64,000 bases of DNA from Actinopolymorpha singaporensis (GCF_900104745.1 NZ_LT629732.1:5505981-5569980); one strand, 5' to 3'. Numbered from the stretch's first letter, positions 48,874 to 57,899 are shown. Made by a program: numbers and translations. Notes: generated by a model from the letters alone, not told the origin.

Positions 48874-51720
48874 TCAGCTGCAGCCGCTGGTGCTGCCGCA
48901 CCCCTCGCAGACGAAGCAGCTTCCGGCCGGGCGCATCTTCGTGCCGCAGGTGAAGCACAACGGCGCGTCGGCGGTCGTGCCCTGGATCGCCTCCAGCAGC
49001 TCGGTCGAGGTGTGCGCCTCGACCGGTGCCGGCTTGGCGGCCGGCGCAGCCGCGGCGGCCTCCTCGACCTCCCCCGCCTGGCGGAGCGAGGACGCGTCAC
49101 CGGTGTCGGTCGGCACCTCGGCCGACTCGTACGAACCGGTCTCGAGCTGACGCTGGCGCTCGTCGGCGGAGTAGATCCCGAGCGCCGACCGCTTCTCGAA
49201 CGGCAGGTAGTCCAGGGCCAGCCGCCGGAAGATGTAGTCCATCATCGACTGCGCCATCCGGACGTCGGGGTCGTCGGTCATCCCGGCGGGCTCGAAGCGC
49301 AGGTTGGTGAACTTCTGGACGAACGTCTCCAGTGGAACGCCGTACTGCAGCGCGATCGAGATGGCGATCGAGAACGCATCCATCACCCCGGCCAGGGTCG
49401 ACCCCTGCTTGCCGAGCTTCAGGAACACCTCACCCAGCCCGTCGTCGGGGTAGGAGCCGGCGGTCATGTACCCCTCGGCACCGCCCACCGTGAACGACGT
49501 GGTGCGCGACGGCCGCGACTTCGGCAGCCGCTTGCGGGTGGGGCGGTACTCCACGACGACCTGGGGAGCGGTCTCCTCCTCCTTCACCTCGGCCTTCTTG
49601 GCCCGGGCGTCGGACAGCGGCTGGCCGACCTTGCAGTTGTCGCGGTAGATGGCGAGTGCCTTCAGACCCAGCTTCCAGCCCTGGAAGTAGATCTCCTCGA
49701 CCTCCTCGACGCTCGCCGTCTCCGGCATGTTGACCGTCTTGGAGATCGCCCCGGACACGAACGGCTGCACCGCGGCCATCATCTTCACGTGGCCCATCGG
49801 GCGGATCGCCCGGGCACCCATCGCGCAGTCGAACACCTCGTAGTGCTCGGGCTTCAGACCGGGCGCGTCGACGACGTGCCCGTGCTCGGCGATGTACTCG
49901 ACGATCGCCTCGACCTGCTCCTGCTGGTAGCCGAGGCTCGCCAGCGCGCGGGGGACGGTGTTGTTGACGATCTGCATCGACCCGCCGCCGACCAGCTTCT
50001 TGAACTTGACCAGCGCGAGGTCGGGCTCGATACCGGTGGTGTCGCAGTCCATCGCCAGCCCGATGGTGCCGGTGGGCGCGATGACCGACGCCTGGGCGTT
50101 GCGGTAACCGTGCTTGGTGCCGACCTCCAGCGCGCGCTGCCAGGCCTCCCCGGCAGCAGACAGAACCGAGCGGTCGAGCTCGCCGACCGAGCGCACGGCG
50201 TCGTTGGCGGCGGCGTGCTTGCGGATCACCCGCTGGTGCGGCACGGAGTTGCGGGCGTAACCGGCGTACGGGCCGACGATGCCGGCCAGCTCAGCCGACC
50301 GCTTGTAGGCGGTGCCCGTCATCAGCGAGGAGATCGCGGCCGCCATCGCCCGGCCGCCGTCGGAGTCGTAGCCGTGGCCGGTGGCCATCAGCAGCGCGCC
50401 GAGGTTGGCGTAGCCGATGCCGAGCTGGCGGTAGTCGCGGGTCGTCTGCCCGATCGCCTCGGTTGGGAAGTCGGCGAAGCAGATCGAGATGTCCATCGCG
50501 GTGATGACAAGCTCGACGGCCTTGGCGAAGTTCTCCACGTCGAACCGGCCGTCGTCACGCAGGAACTTCAGCAGGTTGAGCGAGGCGAGGTTGCACGAGG
50601 AGTTGTCCAGGTGCATGTACTCCGAGCACGGGTTGGACGCGGTGATCCGCCCGGTCTCGGGGCAGGTGTGCCAGTCGTTGATCGTGTCGTCGTACTGCAG
50701 GCCGGGGTCGGCGCAGCTCCAGGCGGCCTCGGCGATCCGGCGGAAGAGCTTCTTGGCGTCGACGTCCTCGAGCACCTCGCCGGTCTGCCGCGCACGAAGG
50801 CCGAACGACGTGCCGCCCTCCACCGCACGCATGAACTCGTCGGAGACCCGCACGGAGTTGTTGGCGTTCTGGTACTGCACGGAGTGGATGTCGGCACCGC
50901 CGAGGTCCATGTCGAACCCCGCGTCGCGCAACGCGCGGATCTTGTCCTCCTCGCGCGCCTTGGTCTCGATGAACTCCTCGACGTCGGGGTGGTCCACGTC
51001 GAGGATGACCATCTTCGCCGCCCGGCGGGTGGCACCGCCGGACTTGATCGTGCCGGCGGAGGCGTCGGCACCACGCATGAACGACACCGGGCCGGAGGCG
51101 GTGCCGCCGGAGGACAGCAGCTCCCGGCTGGCACGGATGCGGGAGAGGTTGACCCCCGCACCGGAGCCGCCCTTGAAGATCAGCCCCTCCTCCTTGTACC
51201 AGTTCAGGATGGAGTCCATCGAGTCGTCGACGGCGAGGATGAAGCACGCCGAGACCTGCTGCGGCGACGGCGTACCGACGTTGAACCACACCGGGCTGTT
51301 GAAGCTGAAGTACTGGTGCAGCAGCATCCAGACCAGCTCGTGCTCGAACACCTCGGCGTCTGCAGGGCTGGCGAAGTAACCGTGCTCCTCACCGGCCGCG
51401 CGGTAGGTCTTCACCACCCGGTCGATGAGCTGCTTCAGGGTCCACTCGCGCTCCGGGGTGCCGACGGCGCCGCGGAAGTACTTCGTGGTGACGATGGTGG
51501 ACGCGTTGACCGACCAGAAGTCGGGGTACTCCACGCCGCGCTGTTCGAAGACGGTCTCGCCGGTCTTCCAATTCTGCTGAACGACGTCCCGGCGCTCCCA
51601 GGTCACCTCGTCGTACGGGTGGGTGCCCGGGGTGGTGAAGATCCGGCTGACCTTCAGTCCCTTCGCCGAGCGCCCCTTCGTGCCCCCGCGCGTGCTGGGA
51701 CCGCTGACCGTCTCCGTCAT
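48874..51720 (-). CDS. nrdJ: Vitamin B12-dependent (class II) ribonucleoside-diphosphate reductase
   Basis: Adenosylcobalamin enzyme that makes deoxyribonucleotides without oxygen dependence. The 948-residue protein has an N-terminal domain, FNSPVWFNVGTPSPQQVSAC, the active-site ASNPCSEYMHLDNSSCNLAS in shortened form, EPDLALVKFKKLVGGGSM and a C-terminal zinc-ribbon CFTCGTKM...CFVCEGCGSTSGC that also carries the redox cysteine pair. Its length is typical of Streptomyces NrdJ. nrdR lies 206 nt upstream on the same strand and is its expected regulator. No cobalamin riboswitch was recognised in the leader. Confidence 0.97.
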   Translation of the reverse strand: MTETVSGPSTRGGTKGRSAKGLKVSRIFTTPGTHPYDEVTWERRDVVQQNWKTGETVFEQRGVEYPDFWSVNASTIVTTKYFRGAVGTPEREWTLKQLIDRVVKTYRAAGEEHGYFASPADAEVFEHELVWMLLHQYFSFNSPVWFNVGTPSPQQVSACFILAVDDSMDSILNWYKEEGLIFKGGSGAGVNLSRIRASRELLSSGGTASGPVSFMRGADASAGTIKSGGATRRAAKMVILDVDHPDVEEFIETKAREEDKIRALRDAGFDMDLGGADIHSVQYQNANNSVRVSDEFMRAVEGGTSFGLRARQTGEVLEDVDAKKLFRRIAEAAWSCADPGLQYDDTINDWHTCPETGRITASNPCSEYMHLDNSSCNLASLNLLKFLRDDGRFDVENFAKAVELVITAMDISICFADFPTEAIGQTTRDYRQLGIGYANLGALLMATGHGYDSDGGRAMAAAISSLMTGTAYKRSAELAGIVGPYAGYARNSVPHQRVIRKHAAANDAVRSVGELDRSVLSAAGEAWQRALEVGTKHGYRNAQASVIAPTGTIGLAMDCDTTGIEPDLALVKFKKLVGGGSMQIVNNTVPRALASLGYQQEQVEAIVEYIAEHGHVVDAPGLKPEHYEVFDCAMGARAIRPMGHVKMMAAVQPFVSGAISKTVNMPETASVEEVEEIYFQGWKLGLKALAIYRDNCKVGQPLSDARAKKAEVKEEETAPQVVVEYRPTRKRLPKSRPSRTTSFTVGGAEGYMTAGSYPDDGLGEVFLKLGKQGSTLAGVMDAFSIAISIALQYGVPLETFVQKFTNLRFEPAGMTDDPDVRMAQSMMDYIFRRLALDYLPFEKRSALGIYSADERQRQLETGSYESAEVPTDTGDASSLRQAGEVEEAAAAAPAAKPAPVEAHTSTELLEAIQGTTADAPLCFTCGTKMRPAGSCFVCEGCGSTSGCS

Positions 51721-51889
51721 GCTGGCTCTCCTTGTCCTGCTGATCGTCTGCGCGGATCAGCGTCGTGGTCCGGGCGGGACGCTTCCCCTCGTCCCCCCGG
51801 GGTCGTGGACTTCCTGTGTTCTTTCCGTCGTCGTGGGCGGCCTCGCGGCCGGGTGTGTCCGGGCCGGCTGCGTCTGGGGCCTCTTGTGT

Positions 51890-51910
51890 CCGGACTCTTG
51901 TCCTGTCCGG
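51890..51910. terminator. Small hairpin in the nrdR-nrdJ gap
   Basis: CCGGAC (51890-51895) and GTCCGG (51905-51910) pair across 9 nt inside a stretch rich in GACAA/GGACA repeats. It could attenuate read-through from nrdR to nrdJ. Evidence is only the symmetry. Confidence 0.3.
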
Positions 51911-51926
51911 TTGTCTGGCCTGTTGT

Positions 51927-52421
51927 CTAGGACCGGCTGGGTTGCCGGCCCGGCCGTGGCTCGGGCACCGTCTCGTCGTGTTCGGCACGCAGCACCGCGA
52001 TCTCGGACTCGAAGTCGGCCAGGGAGTCGAAGCTGCGATAGACGCTGGCGAAGCGCATGTAGGCCACCTCGTCGAGCTCCCGAAGCGGGCCGAGAATGGC
52101 GAGACCCACCTCGTGGGAGGGGATCTCCGCCGAACCGGTGGACCGGATCGTCTCCTCCACCCGCTGTGCCAACTGCGCGAGGGAGTCCTCGGTGACCGGG
52201 CGGCCCTTGCACGCCTTGCGGACCCCGGTGATGACCTTCTCGCGGCTGAACGGCTCGGTGACGCCACTGCGCTTGACCACCGCGAGCGTTACCTGCTCGA
52301 CCGTGGTGAACCGGCGCTCGCAGTCCAGGCACTGGCGCCGACGACGGATGGCGGCTCCGTCATCGGCGGTGCGGCTGTCGACCACGCGACTGTCTGGATG
52401 CCGGCAGAACGGGCAGTGCAT
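51927..52421 (-). CDS. nrdR: Transcriptional repressor NrdR
   Basis: Zinc-ribbon/ATP-cone repressor of ribonucleotide reductase genes. The 164-residue protein has the zinc ligands C3, C6, C31 and C34 (MHCPFC, QCLDC) and an ATP-cone at about residues 46-136 ([20 protein letters not shown]), with [16 protein letters not shown] after it. The ATG at 52421 is chosen over an upstream one because NrdR starts at MHCPFC. It lies directly upstream of nrdJ and beside the LysM/lexA pair, the same order as Rv2718c-Rv2720 in mycobacteria. Confidence 0.97.
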   Translation of the reverse strand: MHCPFCRHPDSRVVDSRTADDGAAIRRRRQCLDCERRFTTVEQVTLAVVKRSGVTEPFSREKVITGVRKACKGRPVTEDSLAQLAQRVEETIRSTGSAEIPSHEVGLAILGPLRELDEVAYMRFASVYRSFDSLADFESEIAVLRAEHDETVPEPRPGRQPSRS

Positions 52422-52508
52422 CGCCTCGTGACTCCCCTCGCCGCCGGCGGGCACGACGCCCGGCCAATCTCCGTCCGACCACTCGCCGACACCGCCTCCC
52501 TGGGGACG

Positions 52509-52565
52509 AACCTGTGGATGACCTGGGGAGAACCTGTGCCTGGCGAATCACAACCTGTGGATGAC
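52509..52565. promoter_or_regulatory. Phased AACCTGTG repeats with DnaA-box-like cores
   Basis: AACCTGTGGATGAC occurs at 52509-52522 and 52552-52565, with a short AACCTGTG at 52531-52538. Starts are 22 and 21 bp apart, close to two helical turns. The minus-strand core TCATCCACA differs by one base from the E. coli DnaA box TTATCCACA. Confidence 0.45.
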
Positions 52566-52582
52566 TTACAGGTCTGTAACTA

Positions 52583-52593
52583 CCACATCTAGG
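52583..52593. promoter_or_regulatory. Candidate NrdR box (CCACATCTAGG)
   Basis: The sequence around CCACATCTAGG resembles the ACAC-TATAT-GTG-like NrdR box known upstream of actinobacterial nrd genes. A second box at the usual spacing was not found. Autoregulation of nrdR-nrdJ is the proposal. Confidence 0.35.
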
Positions 52594-52839
52594 GGTACGC
52601 TACGTCGGTCGTTCGAGGCACGCAAGGCGCCCCGCGTGTCGCTGCGGACACGTCTCGGCGTCCCCGCAGGTCAGGCCCGCGAGGCGGGTCGAAAGCAACA
52701 TTTCGGCTCGGCGTGTCGGCCCGGAGATGGGGGCGAACACGGGTCATGGCCGACCGCCGGAGGGCGCACGGGAACGCACGGCGCACGGGCACACGCAGGC
52801 TCGCGCCCCGCTCGGGCAGGCGGGCTGGCGGGCGGCAGG

Positions 52840-53538
52840 TCAGCGGGCCTGGACAGGGACGATCAGCCGCTGGCCGACCCGGAGGTCACCGGCGCGGGAG
52901 AGGTCGTTGAGCCGGGCGATCTCGTCGATGGTCGCCCGCGGGTCGGTGTTCGGGGTGAGCTGGGTGGCGATTCCCCACATCGTCTCCCCCGGCTCCACCG
53001 TGATCGTGGTCGTGGCCGTCGGGCCGGCCGCACCAGCGGCGGGCGCGGCATCGAGCACGGCCTGGGCCAGGAGCCCGAGGACACCGGCGAGCGCGAGCGC
53101 TGCCAGCGCCGTCATCGTGGTCAGGACCAGCCGCCCCCGCCTCGTGAGACGAAGACTGGAACCGGCGCCGCGCCCGCCGGCCGGGAGCACGCACGACCGC
53201 ACGCCGCGCGGACGCGGCGGACGTCGACGAACGGCAGGCGGTTGCGGGGTGGGGGTGGGCCGCAGCCGCCCGCCCGCCTCCTCGCGCAGGTCCGCCCGGG
53301 TCACGCCTGGCACAGCAGTCCGGGTGGCACCCTCCGGCACCTGCCACGGGCGCATCCGCAGGAAGGGGCGGACGTCACCGGCCTGGACGTCACCGGCCTG
53401 GACGTCACCGGCCTGGACGTCACCTGGGCGTACGGGCGGCGCGACCGGGCTGAGGTGCCTGCGGCCGCGGCCCGGAGCACCGCCGGCCCGACGGGACACG
53501 AAGTCCTCGAGATAGACCACCGACGCGCTGTTGCTCAT
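52840..53538 (-). CDS. LysM membrane protein, likely SOS cell-division inhibitor (ChiZ/DivS/YneA type)
   Basis: A 232-residue protein. The cytoplasmic N-terminus (1-135) is Pro/Arg-rich with a four-fold AGDVQ repeat at about 38-57; a transmembrane helix spans about 137-163 (LVLTTMTALAALALAGVLGLL); an outer LysM domain fills about 178-227 (ITVEPGETMWGIATQL ... LRVGQRLIVPV). ChiZ (Rv2719c), DivS and YneA share this plan and are divergent from lexA. They delay division after DNA damage. Three SOS boxes lie in the shared 358-bp region. GGAGG sits 7 nt before the ATG at 53538. Confidence 0.82.
   Translation of the reverse strand: MSNSASVVYLEDFVSRRAGGAPGRGRRHLSPVAPPVRPGDVQAGDVQAGDVQAGDVRPFLRMRPWQVPEGATRTAVPGVTRADLREEAGGRLRPTPTPQPPAVRRRPPRPRGVRSCVLPAGGRGAGSSLRLTRRGRLVLTTMTALAALALAGVLGLLAQAVLDAAPAAGAAGPTATTTITVEPGETMWGIATQLTPNTDPRATIDEIARLNDLSRAGDLRVGQRLIVPVQAR
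53371..53426. repeat. 15-bp tandem repeat (3.7 copies) in the LysM-protein gene
   Basis: GACGTCACCGGCCTG repeats at 53371, 53386, 53401 and, partially, 53416. It encodes the AGDVQ pentapeptide repeat in the cytoplasmic tail of the LysM protein. Confidence 0.95.
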
Positions 53539-53650
53539 CGTCCGACCTCCCACGAACACCGATTCACTTCCGTCACGCCTTCGCCGCCCGTCACATCGCC
53601 GCCGGCCGCTTCCGCTGCACGCATCCGCGTCACCACTTCCACGCCGGCGC

Positions 53651-53666
53651 TCGAACGACTGTTCGA
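53651..53666. promoter_or_regulatory. SOS box 1 (perfect)
   Basis: TCGAACGACTGTTCGA matches the actinobacterial LexA consensus TCGAAC-N4-GTTCGA exactly. It is the box nearest to the LysM-protein gene, 113 bp from its start. Confidence 0.92.
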
Positions 53667-53719
53667 CGTTCCCACTGATGGATTTCTACACCAGCCCACC
53701 GACAAGCACCAGAGTTCCC

Positions 53720-53735
53720 TCGAAAACACGTTCGA
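53720..53735. promoter_or_regulatory. SOS box 2 (one mismatch)
   Basis: TCGAAAACACGTTCGA has one change from the LexA consensus. It lies 69 bp from box 1, between the two divergent promoters. Confidence 0.75.
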
Positions 53736-53799
53736 CGGAGCTGCCCGAAAGGCTCCTTTCCTGGTCTTTCGAGTTCCGGTAAAACAATCGCGACACGCG

Positions 53800-53815
53800 T
53801 CGAACAGATGTTTGA
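53800..53815. promoter_or_regulatory. SOS box 3 (one mismatch), overlapping the lexA promoter
   Basis: TCGAACAGATGTTTGA has one change from consensus and overlaps the -35 element of lexA, the position expected for autorepression. Confidence 0.8.
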
Positions 53816-53840
53816 AAGTGCTATGACCAGGCTCTAGGCT
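53812..53840 (+). promoter_or_regulatory. lexA promoter
   Basis: -35 TTGAAA (53812-53817) and -10 TAGGCT (53835-53840) are separated by 17 bp. SOS box 3 overlaps the -35. GGAAGGAG before the ATG at 53897 provides the ribosome site. Confidence 0.75.
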
Positions 53841-53896
53841 CACTTCCGAGGGTCGGCAGAGTCGCGGCCCGAAATCTGTGGAAGGAGACAACCGCT

Positions 53897-54634
53897 ATGC
53901 CCAAGCGGAAAAACACGGCGACCGAGTCCTCGACGGCGACCGTCCGGGAGTTGCCCGACGGCCCACCCGACGCGACCGGACTCACTCCACGCCAGCGTCG
54001 CATCCTCGAGGTGATCCGCGACTCGGTGGAGACGCGCGGATATCCCCCCGCGATGCGTGAGATCGGCGACCTCGTGGGCCTCACCTCGTCCTCGTCGGTC
54101 GCCCACCAGCTCAGAGTCCTGGAGACCAAGGGGTTCATCCGCCGTGACCCCAACCGGCCCCGCGCGCTCGAGGTGCTCGCACCCTCACCGTCCACAAGGC
54201 GGCCGTCCCTGTCGGGCGTGCCGGCCTACGACGAGACCGACAGCGGCGAGGACCGCCCTGCGCCGGCGTTCGTGCCCGTGGTGGGGCGGATCGCCGCCGG
54301 TGGCCCGATCCTGGCCGAGCAGTCGGTCGAGGAGATCATGCCGCTGCCGCGGCAACTCGTCGGCGAGGGCGAGCTCTTCCTGCTCCGCGTCCGAGGTGAC
54401 TCGATGGTGGAGGCGGCCATCTGCGACGGTGACTGGGTGGTCGTACGCCAGCAGCCGGAGGCGGAGTCGGGCGAGATCGTCTCGGCGATGATCGACGGCG
54501 AGGCGACCGTGAAGACGTATCGCCCCCGTGACGGCAAGGTGTGGCTGGTGCCGCACAACCCGGCTTACGAGCCCATCCCTGGAGACGACGCGGTCATCCT
54601 CGGTAAGGTCGTCGCCGTCCTACGTCGCGTCTGA
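53897..54634 (+). CDS. lexA: SOS repressor LexA
   Basis: A 245-residue repressor. The N-terminal wHTH (about 30-95) contains [20 protein letters not shown] and [22 protein letters not shown]. The self-cleavage site is A134-G135 (RIAAGGPI), the nucleophile S169 (RGDSMVEA) and the general base K206 (ATVKTYRP). The acidic linker ([17 protein letters not shown]) is typical of actinobacteria. Cleavage stimulated by RecA filaments derepresses DNA repair genes. It should control itself, the LysM protein and, by its SOS box, the 13E12 gene of this window. Confidence 0.98.
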   Translation: MPKRKNTATESSTATVRELPDGPPDATGLTPRQRRILEVIRDSVETRGYPPAMREIGDLVGLTSSSSVAHQLRVLETKGFIRRDPNRPRALEVLAPSPSTRRPSLSGVPAYDETDSGEDRPAPAFVPVVGRIAAGGPILAEQSVEEIMPLPRQLVGEGELFLLRVRGDSMVEAAICDGDWVVVRQQPEAESGEIVSAMIDGEATVKTYRPRDGKVWLVPHNPAYEPIPGDDAVILGKVVAVLRRV

Positions 54635-54677
54635 GCAGGAGGCGACGCTCGTCACAGGAGCTATCACCGGGAGCGAC

Positions 54678-55544
54678 ATGTCCGACCCAGCGGCGGAGAC
54701 CGGCACCATGCCCGGATCCAACCATGCACCTCTCAACGTGGGTGCCGCGGAGTCCGGGCGTCCGGGACCCCCGCCGAAGGAGCCACTGGACCCCAACGCC
54801 GGGAAGAGTCTCATCATCGAGGTGGACGGGGCGCGATGGGCACGCGTCCCGATCCAGACCGACCTGTTCGGCCGGGGTGACCAGGTGGCGGACAAGCTCA
54901 GCGACTACGTGGTCAAGACGGTCCGGCTCGCCGAGGACGACTCCAGGTTCGAAGGTGCGTTCGCCGAGCCGTGGTACGTCGTGGTGAGCGAGAAGATCGT
55001 GGCGATCTCGCAGGGACGGTCCTACTTCACCTGGGAGATCAACCCCACCCCCGCGGCCAGGGTGCTGTCGAAGTGGGTGCAGCGCACCCCACACGGCATC
55101 GGACTCGGCAGCCCGTGGACGATGCAGCTGGCGATCAAGGAGGCCGGGCTTCCGCGCATCCTGGTCGCAGCCGGGGCCAGCGTCGTGGGCAAGGCGGTGG
55201 GCCGGCGTGGCTGGTTCTACCGGGTGGCCGGCCACCGGGTCAACGCGATCGACGGGCCTACGCCCTACTCCGCGTTCCCGTCCAACGTCTCGGCGAAGCT
55301 GCCGCCGAAGGCGCCCGACAAAATGGCTGCCGAGATCACCGCGGCAGTCCGTAAGGTGCTCCCGCCGGGGCCGGCGCGCACGCTGGGCGGCACCGTGGTG
55401 ATCGACTCCAACGACCTTGGCCGGGACGTCCTCGGTCACGACACCAGCCAGCCGACCGAGTTCTTCGCCGAGCTCTTCCGCGACAACCCGTTCGGCCAGG
55501 GCCGGCAGCAGACACCCGTCGCGGTGTGCGTCCATCGGCCCTGA
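54678..55544 (+). CDS. F420-0:gamma-glutamyl ligase-domain protein
   Basis: A 288-residue protein similar to the CofE/F420_ligase domain family: DYVVKTVRLAEDDSRFEGAF, VVVSEKIVAISQGRSYFTWEI, GLGSPWTMQLAIKEAGLPRIL and GGTVVIDSNDLGRDVLGHD (GTVVIDxND is the metal/substrate strand). True FbiB/CofE add glutamates to coenzyme F420; this paralogue type is often annotated only by the domain and may have another ligase role. The first 45 residues are a polar leader. The ATG at 54678 is 43 nt after lexA; the frame is open upstream into lexA. Co-transcription with lexA is possible. Confidence 0.75.
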   Translation: MSDPAAETGTMPGSNHAPLNVGAAESGRPGPPPKEPLDPNAGKSLIIEVDGARWARVPIQTDLFGRGDQVADKLSDYVVKTVRLAEDDSRFEGAFAEPWYVVVSEKIVAISQGRSYFTWEINPTPAARVLSKWVQRTPHGIGLGSPWTMQLAIKEAGLPRILVAAGASVVGKAVGRRGWFYRVAGHRVNAIDGPTPYSAFPSNVSAKLPPKAPDKMAAEITAAVRKVLPPGPARTLGGTVVIDSNDLGRDVLGHDTSQPTEFFAELFRDNPFGQGRQQTPVAVCVHRP

Positions 55545-55616
55545 CCGAGCCCACGACCGACCCGACGACCGACCCGACGACCGTCGCCCGAGCCGACAGC
55601 CCGCCCGGCCACGGTT

Positions 55617-57764
55617 TTACTGCTCGCGAGCTGACCGGAGCCGGCGCAGCGCTCCGAGCGCGACGTCGCGGTCGCCGGTGAACCACATCGGCGGCAGCGA
55701 CGCCCGCAGATAGGTGCCGTACCGCGCCGTGACCAGGCGCGGGTCGAGCACCGCCACCACTCCGCGGTCGCTCGACCTGCGGATCAGGCGGCCCACCCCC
55801 TGCGCGAGCAGAAGCGCGGCGTGCGTGGCTGCCACGGACATGAAGCCGTTCCCTCCCGCCTCGTCGACCGCGCGCTGACGCGCCGAGGTCAGCGGATCGT
55901 CCGGGCGCGGGAACGGAATCCTGTCGATGATCACGAGCTGACAGGCGTCACCCGGCACGTCGAGGCCCTGCCACAGCGACAGCGTTCCGAACAACGACGT
56001 GTCCGGCTCGGCGGCGAACCTCCGGTGCAGCTCGCTCAGCTGCCCCTCGCCCTGGCAGAGCACCTCGACTCCCAGCCGGTCCCGCACCGCCGCGGCCGCC
56101 TCCTCCGCCGCCCGGCGGGAGGAGAACAACCCCAACGTCGCTCCGCCGGCCGCCTCGACCAGCTCGCTCACCTCGTCCAGGACCCGCGGAGAGATCCCGC
56201 CCCGGCCGGGCGGAGCCAACCTGCGGGCGACATAGAGGATCGCCTGCCGGCCGTAGTCGAACGGCGAGCCGACGTCCAGGGCGCGCCACGGCAGCGGCTC
56301 CACGACGTCCTTGCCGCCCTCACTCGCCGAGTCACCGTCCTGTTCTCCGGTCGAGTCGCCGTCCATCTCACTCCCGGCACGGGCTTTCCGGCCGGACCCG
56401 CTCGCCTCGCCGGCGGCACCGTCGGTCCCACCACCCGCCTGGCCGTCCCCGTCCGGGATCCGGTCGACCGGGCGCAGGCCCACCGACCGGGCGGCGGCAT
56501 CGAAGTCCCCGCCCAGCTTCAGCGTCGCCGAGGTGAGAATGCAGGTCCGTTCGGCGAGCAACTTCTCCCGCAGCAGCCCCGCGACCGACAGCGGCGCCAC
56601 CCGAAGCTCCGGACCGCCGCGCTCGCGTTCGGCCACCCACACCACGTCGTACGGCGACAGTTCGCTGACGCGTTCGGCGACGTCACGGATCTGCTCGACG
56701 TAGGAACGCGCCTGCCGGCGACCCGACTCGGCGTCGGAGTCCTTCTTCTCGCTGGGAAAGGCCGACCAGGCCGAGCGCGCGGAGTCGCGGACCAGCGCGA
56801 CCGCGGCGGCGAGCTCGGAGCTGGGCGTCTCCACCCTGCCCAGCGGGGCGGACGCCAGCGCCGAGCGCAGCGCCTCCCCCGCGTCCTCCAGCGGATCGGC
56901 CTCGCCGCCCTCACAGAACGGCTGTGCTCTCCGTGCGGCACGTTCGATCATGCCCGGGGACAGCTCGGCCGAGGCGGTCCCGGTCACGCGGGCGGCGAGT
57001 TCGTGCGCCTCGTCGATGATCACCACGTCGTAGTCCGGCAGCACCGAGATGTTCTCCAGCGCGTCGATCGCGAGGAGCGCGTGGTTGGTGACGATCACGT
57101 CGGCCGCGAGCGCGCGTTCGCGGGCGCGTTCGGCGAAGCACTCCCCGCCGTACGGGCAGCGCTGCGCACCCAGGCACTCCCGAGAGGACACCGCGACCTG
57201 CGCCCAGGCCCGGTCCTGGTGGGTGGGTGCGGCGTCACGGTCACCCTCACCACCGGTCTGTGCCTGCATCGTCGCCCACGACCGAAGCTCCAGCACCTGC
57301 CGGCCGAGCGGACCGCTCGGCACGCGTTCCAGCAGCGCGCCCTGCTCATCAGGGACGCCGTCGCGCACACGGTGCAGGCAGGCGTAGTTGTGGCGTCCCT
57401 TGAGAATGGCGTATGACGGACGGCGTTCGAGCCGCTTCTCGATCGCCTCCGCGAGCTGCGGAAGATCGCGACCGACCAGCTGGGCCTGCAGCGCGAGGGT
57501 CGCGGTCGCCACCACGACCGGACGTTTGCGGCCACCCGGGTTCAAGAACGCCGGCACGAGGTACGCCAGGGACTTCCCGGTGCCGGTGCCCGCCTGGACC
57601 ACCAGGTGCTCGCCGGTGGCAATCGCCCGGGCGACCGCATCGGCCATCACCAACTGGCCGGGGCGCTCCATGCCGGCGAGGGCGTCGACCGCATCGTGGA
57701 GCAACTCTCGCACGCGGTGGTCGGGACGTTGCTGGTCGGCGGAACCCCGCGCTGCGTCGGCCAT
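55617..57764 (-). CDS. DinG-like ATP-dependent DNA helicase (XPD family)
   Basis: A 715-residue superfamily 2 Fe-S helicase. Motifs are Walker A QAGTGTGKS (57-65), candidate Fe-S cysteines C129, C197, C203 and C209 (NYACLHR, SSRECLGAQRCPYGGECF), the DEAH box at 251-254, SATLK, GTLSLWQGLDVPG and the motif VI stretch QGVGRLIRR. A low-complexity acidic/Gly insert lies at about 430-475. DinG-type enzymes unwind R-loops and forks 5' to 3'. It converges with the F420-ligase-like gene and is divergent from the peptidase gene. No SOS box was found before it. Confidence 0.93.
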   Translation of the reverse strand: MADAARGSADQQRPDHRVRELLHDAVDALAGMERPGQLVMADAVARAIATGEHLVVQAGTGTGKSLAYLVPAFLNPGGRKRPVVVATATLALQAQLVGRDLPQLAEAIEKRLERRPSYAILKGRHNYACLHRVRDGVPDEQGALLERVPSGPLGRQVLELRSWATMQAQTGGEGDRDAAPTHQDRAWAQVAVSSRECLGAQRCPYGGECFAERARERALAADVIVTNHALLAIDALENISVLPDYDVVIIDEAHELAARVTGTASAELSPGMIERAARRAQPFCEGGEADPLEDAGEALRSALASAPLGRVETPSSELAAAVALVRDSARSAWSAFPSEKKDSDAESGRRQARSYVEQIRDVAERVSELSPYDVVWVAERERGGPELRVAPLSVAGLLREKLLAERTCILTSATLKLGGDFDAAARSVGLRPVDRIPDGDGQAGGGTDGAAGEASGSGRKARAGSEMDGDSTGEQDGDSASEGGKDVVEPLPWRALDVGSPFDYGRQAILYVARRLAPPGRGGISPRVLDEVSELVEAAGGATLGLFSSRRAAEEAAAAVRDRLGVEVLCQGEGQLSELHRRFAAEPDTSLFGTLSLWQGLDVPGDACQLVIIDRIPFPRPDDPLTSARQRAVDEAGGNGFMSVAATHAALLLAQGVGRLIRRSSDRGVVAVLDPRLVTARYGTYLRASLPPMWFTGDRDVALGALRRLRSAREQ

Positions 57765-57899
57765 CCCGCGAGGCTATACCGGCGGAGGTCCGGGCAGAAC
57801 CGACGGCACCACACGGCCGGGGTGGCGCCGGGCGTGCGCGGGCACGGTCTGGCACGTACCGCCCTGCCGGATGTCCCCGGGATGTGGTGGGATCGCTGC

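Larger units (their letters stand above)
52422..52839. other. Leader region of the nrdR-nrdJ unit
   Basis: A 418-nt gap. The 110 bp nearest nrdR hold repeated AACCTGTG(GATGAC) elements and a candidate NrdR box, listed separately. The remainder (52600-52839) is GC-rich, contains no convincing gene, and probably includes the end of the LysM-protein transcript. Confidence 0.5.
53539..53896. other. lexA/LysM-protein divergent control region
   Basis: A 358-bp region that is visibly less GC-rich than its surroundings. It contains three SOS boxes and the lexA promoter, listed separately. No gene is seen in it. Confidence 0.8.

Noticed and set aside
47874-49100. Long N-terminal extension of the NAD(P)-binding gene
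   Set aside because: It would run through a terminator hairpin and a gene remnant and begins inside the nrdJ end; the ATG at 48548 has a strong ribosome site.
51721-51926. Possible cobalamin riboswitch before the B12-dependent reductase
   Set aside because: No B12-box (GCCACTG-like) or long structured leader is visible in the 206-nt gap.
49012-51930. 972-codon plus-strand frame opposite nrdJ
   Set aside because: Antisense shadow of nrdJ; composition is that of a reversed GC-skewed codon set.
53371-53426. Short regular repeats considered as a CRISPR array
   Set aside because: Units are directly tandem with no spacers, are in frame, and encode a peptide repeat; no cas genes are present.
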